From Flavobacterium sp. (GTDB lineage Bacteria; Bacteroidota; Bacteroidia; Flavobacteriales; Flavobacteriaceae), in the NCBI RefSeq assembly GCF_027484205.1, contig NZ_JAIXUB010000001.1:1-64000 (forward strand): a stretch of DNA of 64,000 nucleotides. The letters run 5' to 3'. The notes under the pieces were generated by a model, which saw only the letters and a list, made by a program, of their open reading frames with translations, made no database searches and was not told where the DNA came from. The translations under genes and the position numbers were made by a program. Below, piece after piece: positions 63,378 to 64,000 of this stretch (position 1 is its first letter; each line of letters begins with the position of its first letter).

Positions 63378-64000
63378 ATGACTTTTAGACTTTTCTTTAT
63401 TGTTTCATTACTTTGCTGCCAAATTTTGATGGCACAGAATAATCCTGCAAAAAAAGATTCTATCAAAGTGTATAAAAACATCGAAAATTATTCCAAGAAA
63501 AGTAAGTTTACCAAATTTGTTCACAAACTACTTTTTAAATCTACAAGAAAAGCAACTCCATCAAAAAAAGCTCAAAAAAAACGGTTTTTATTGAAACGTG
63601 CCTTTGATAAAAATGAAGGTAAAATAATTAGAAATATTACTATTGAAACTTTAGATCCTTTTGGATATTCTGTTTCAAATCCTAATGAAAAACCTAATAA
63701 TGGTGTTGAACGATTTGGAAACAAAGTACATTTAAAAACTAAAAAATTTATTGTTAAAAACCTTTTATTAATTAAAAAAAATCAACCTTTAGATTCTCTT
63801 TTAGCAAAAGAATCTGAACGTTTAGTAAGAAGACAACGTTTTATTCGAAGCGTTTTGATTGAACCTATTGAACTAAAAGACAACAAAGATTCAGTTGATA
63901 TTTCTATTAGAGTTTTAGATTCTTGGAGTTTAATTCCAACAGGCTCATTTTCTGGAACAAGAGGAAATTTAGAAATTACAGAACGAAATGTTTTTGGTTT
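63378..64000 (+). CDS. POTRA/BamA-like outer-membrane protein, N-terminal part
   Basis: The frame opens at ATG 63378 and runs past the window end (207 codons visible). Signal peptide about 1-20 (Q-I-L-M-A-Q). A lysine-rich linker follows (about 30-75). A POTRA-like region begins near residue 80: I-I-R-N-I-T-I-E-T-L-D-P-F-G, F-I-V-K-N-L-L-L-I-K-K-N-Q-P-L-D-S-L-L, then R-R-Q-R-F-I-R-S-V-L and V-D-I-S-I-R-V-L-D-S-W-S. That is the pattern of Omp85/BamA-family proteins that insert or transport outer-membrane cargo. The barrel lies beyond the window. Confidence 0.75.
   Translation, partial: MTFRLFFIVSLLCCQILMAQNNPAKKDSIKVYKNIENYSKKSKFTKFVHKLLFKSTRKATPSKKAQKKRFLLKRAFDKNEGKIIRNITIETLDPFGYSVSNPNEKPNNGVERFGNKVHLKTKKFIVKNLLLIKKNQPLDSLLAKESERLVRRQRFIRSVLIEPIELKDNKDSVDISIRVLDSWSLIPTGSFSGTRGNLEITERNVFG

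Overview
The window is AT-rich DNA from the chromosome of a gliding-type Flavobacteriaceae bacterium (Bacteroidota), most likely Flavobacterium or a close relative. The signs are several secreted proteins with type IX secretion (T9SS) C-terminal sorting domains, a SusC/SusD polysaccharide utilisation locus (PUL), -7 promoter boxes of the form TAnnTTTG with no Shine-Dalgarno signals, and 'CTTCGACAAGCTCAGTG' intergenic repeats. No tRNA, rRNA, CRISPR array or insertion sequence was seen.

Layout. (1) 1-15 kb is an accessory, surface-oriented region: the end of a T9SS adhesin, a small helix-turn-helix protein facing a Bacteroidota family of unknown function across an 11-bp tandem-repeat array, an 836-bp repeat-filled gap, then an Rhs locus. 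That locus has a small T9SS-tailed partner, a 2196-residue SpvB/VCBS/YD-repeat protein with a private C-terminal tip, a membrane protein and a lipoprotein. A PKD-type T9SS protein and two related small membrane proteins follow. (2) 15.2-24.6 kb is one giant T9SS adhesin (3142 aa) with seven CUB domains, FN3-like domains and two sets of exact-period internal repeats. (3) 24.6-30.7 kb holds a DUF1801 gene on the minus strand, then two plus-strand units. The first encodes a membrane protein, a YiiX-type peptidase and a winged-helix regulator. The second encodes DUF2809, an MpaB-type oxygenase, a COQ4-like protein, DUF1361, a small membrane protein and a B12/radical SAM enzyme. The same palindrome precedes both units. 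(4) 30.8-32.3 kb is another T9SS adhesin.

(5) 32.5-51.8 kb is a PUL on the minus strand. It runs from a membrane-anchored propeller/LuxR-type sensor-regulator through SusC, SusD, a LamG lipoprotein, a terminator-like hairpin, a GH144-like enzyme, an esterase and GH3. After a second terminator come GH97, GH43, an EEP phosphatase/nuclease and an FHS-family sugar permease. The GH144+GH3 pair suggests a beta-glucan, possibly beta-1,2-linked. TACATCR sites cluster between regulator and susC and are candidate operators. (6) 51.9-64 kb is mostly housekeeping: a saccharopine/alanine dehydrogenase-like enzyme, a class C beta-lactamase-like lipoprotein, a BatA-type protein, a dihydroorotase-like protein, a Tic20-like membrane protein, a carboxylesterase, two small envelope proteins, an MBL hydrolase, a large conserved protein of unknown function and the start of a POTRA/BamA-like outer-membrane protein. 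A DUF1016/YhcG-type PDDEXK nuclease gene sits inside the BatA-dihydroorotase operon and is flanked by a perfect 16-bp direct repeat.

The observations most worth following up are the cleanly inserted nuclease cassette, the MpaB/COQ4/radical-SAM operon in a lineage expected to lack ubiquinone, the Rhs locus with its T9SS-tailed partner and candidate immunity genes, the shared palindrome around the winged-helix gene, and the operator-like array upstream of susC.
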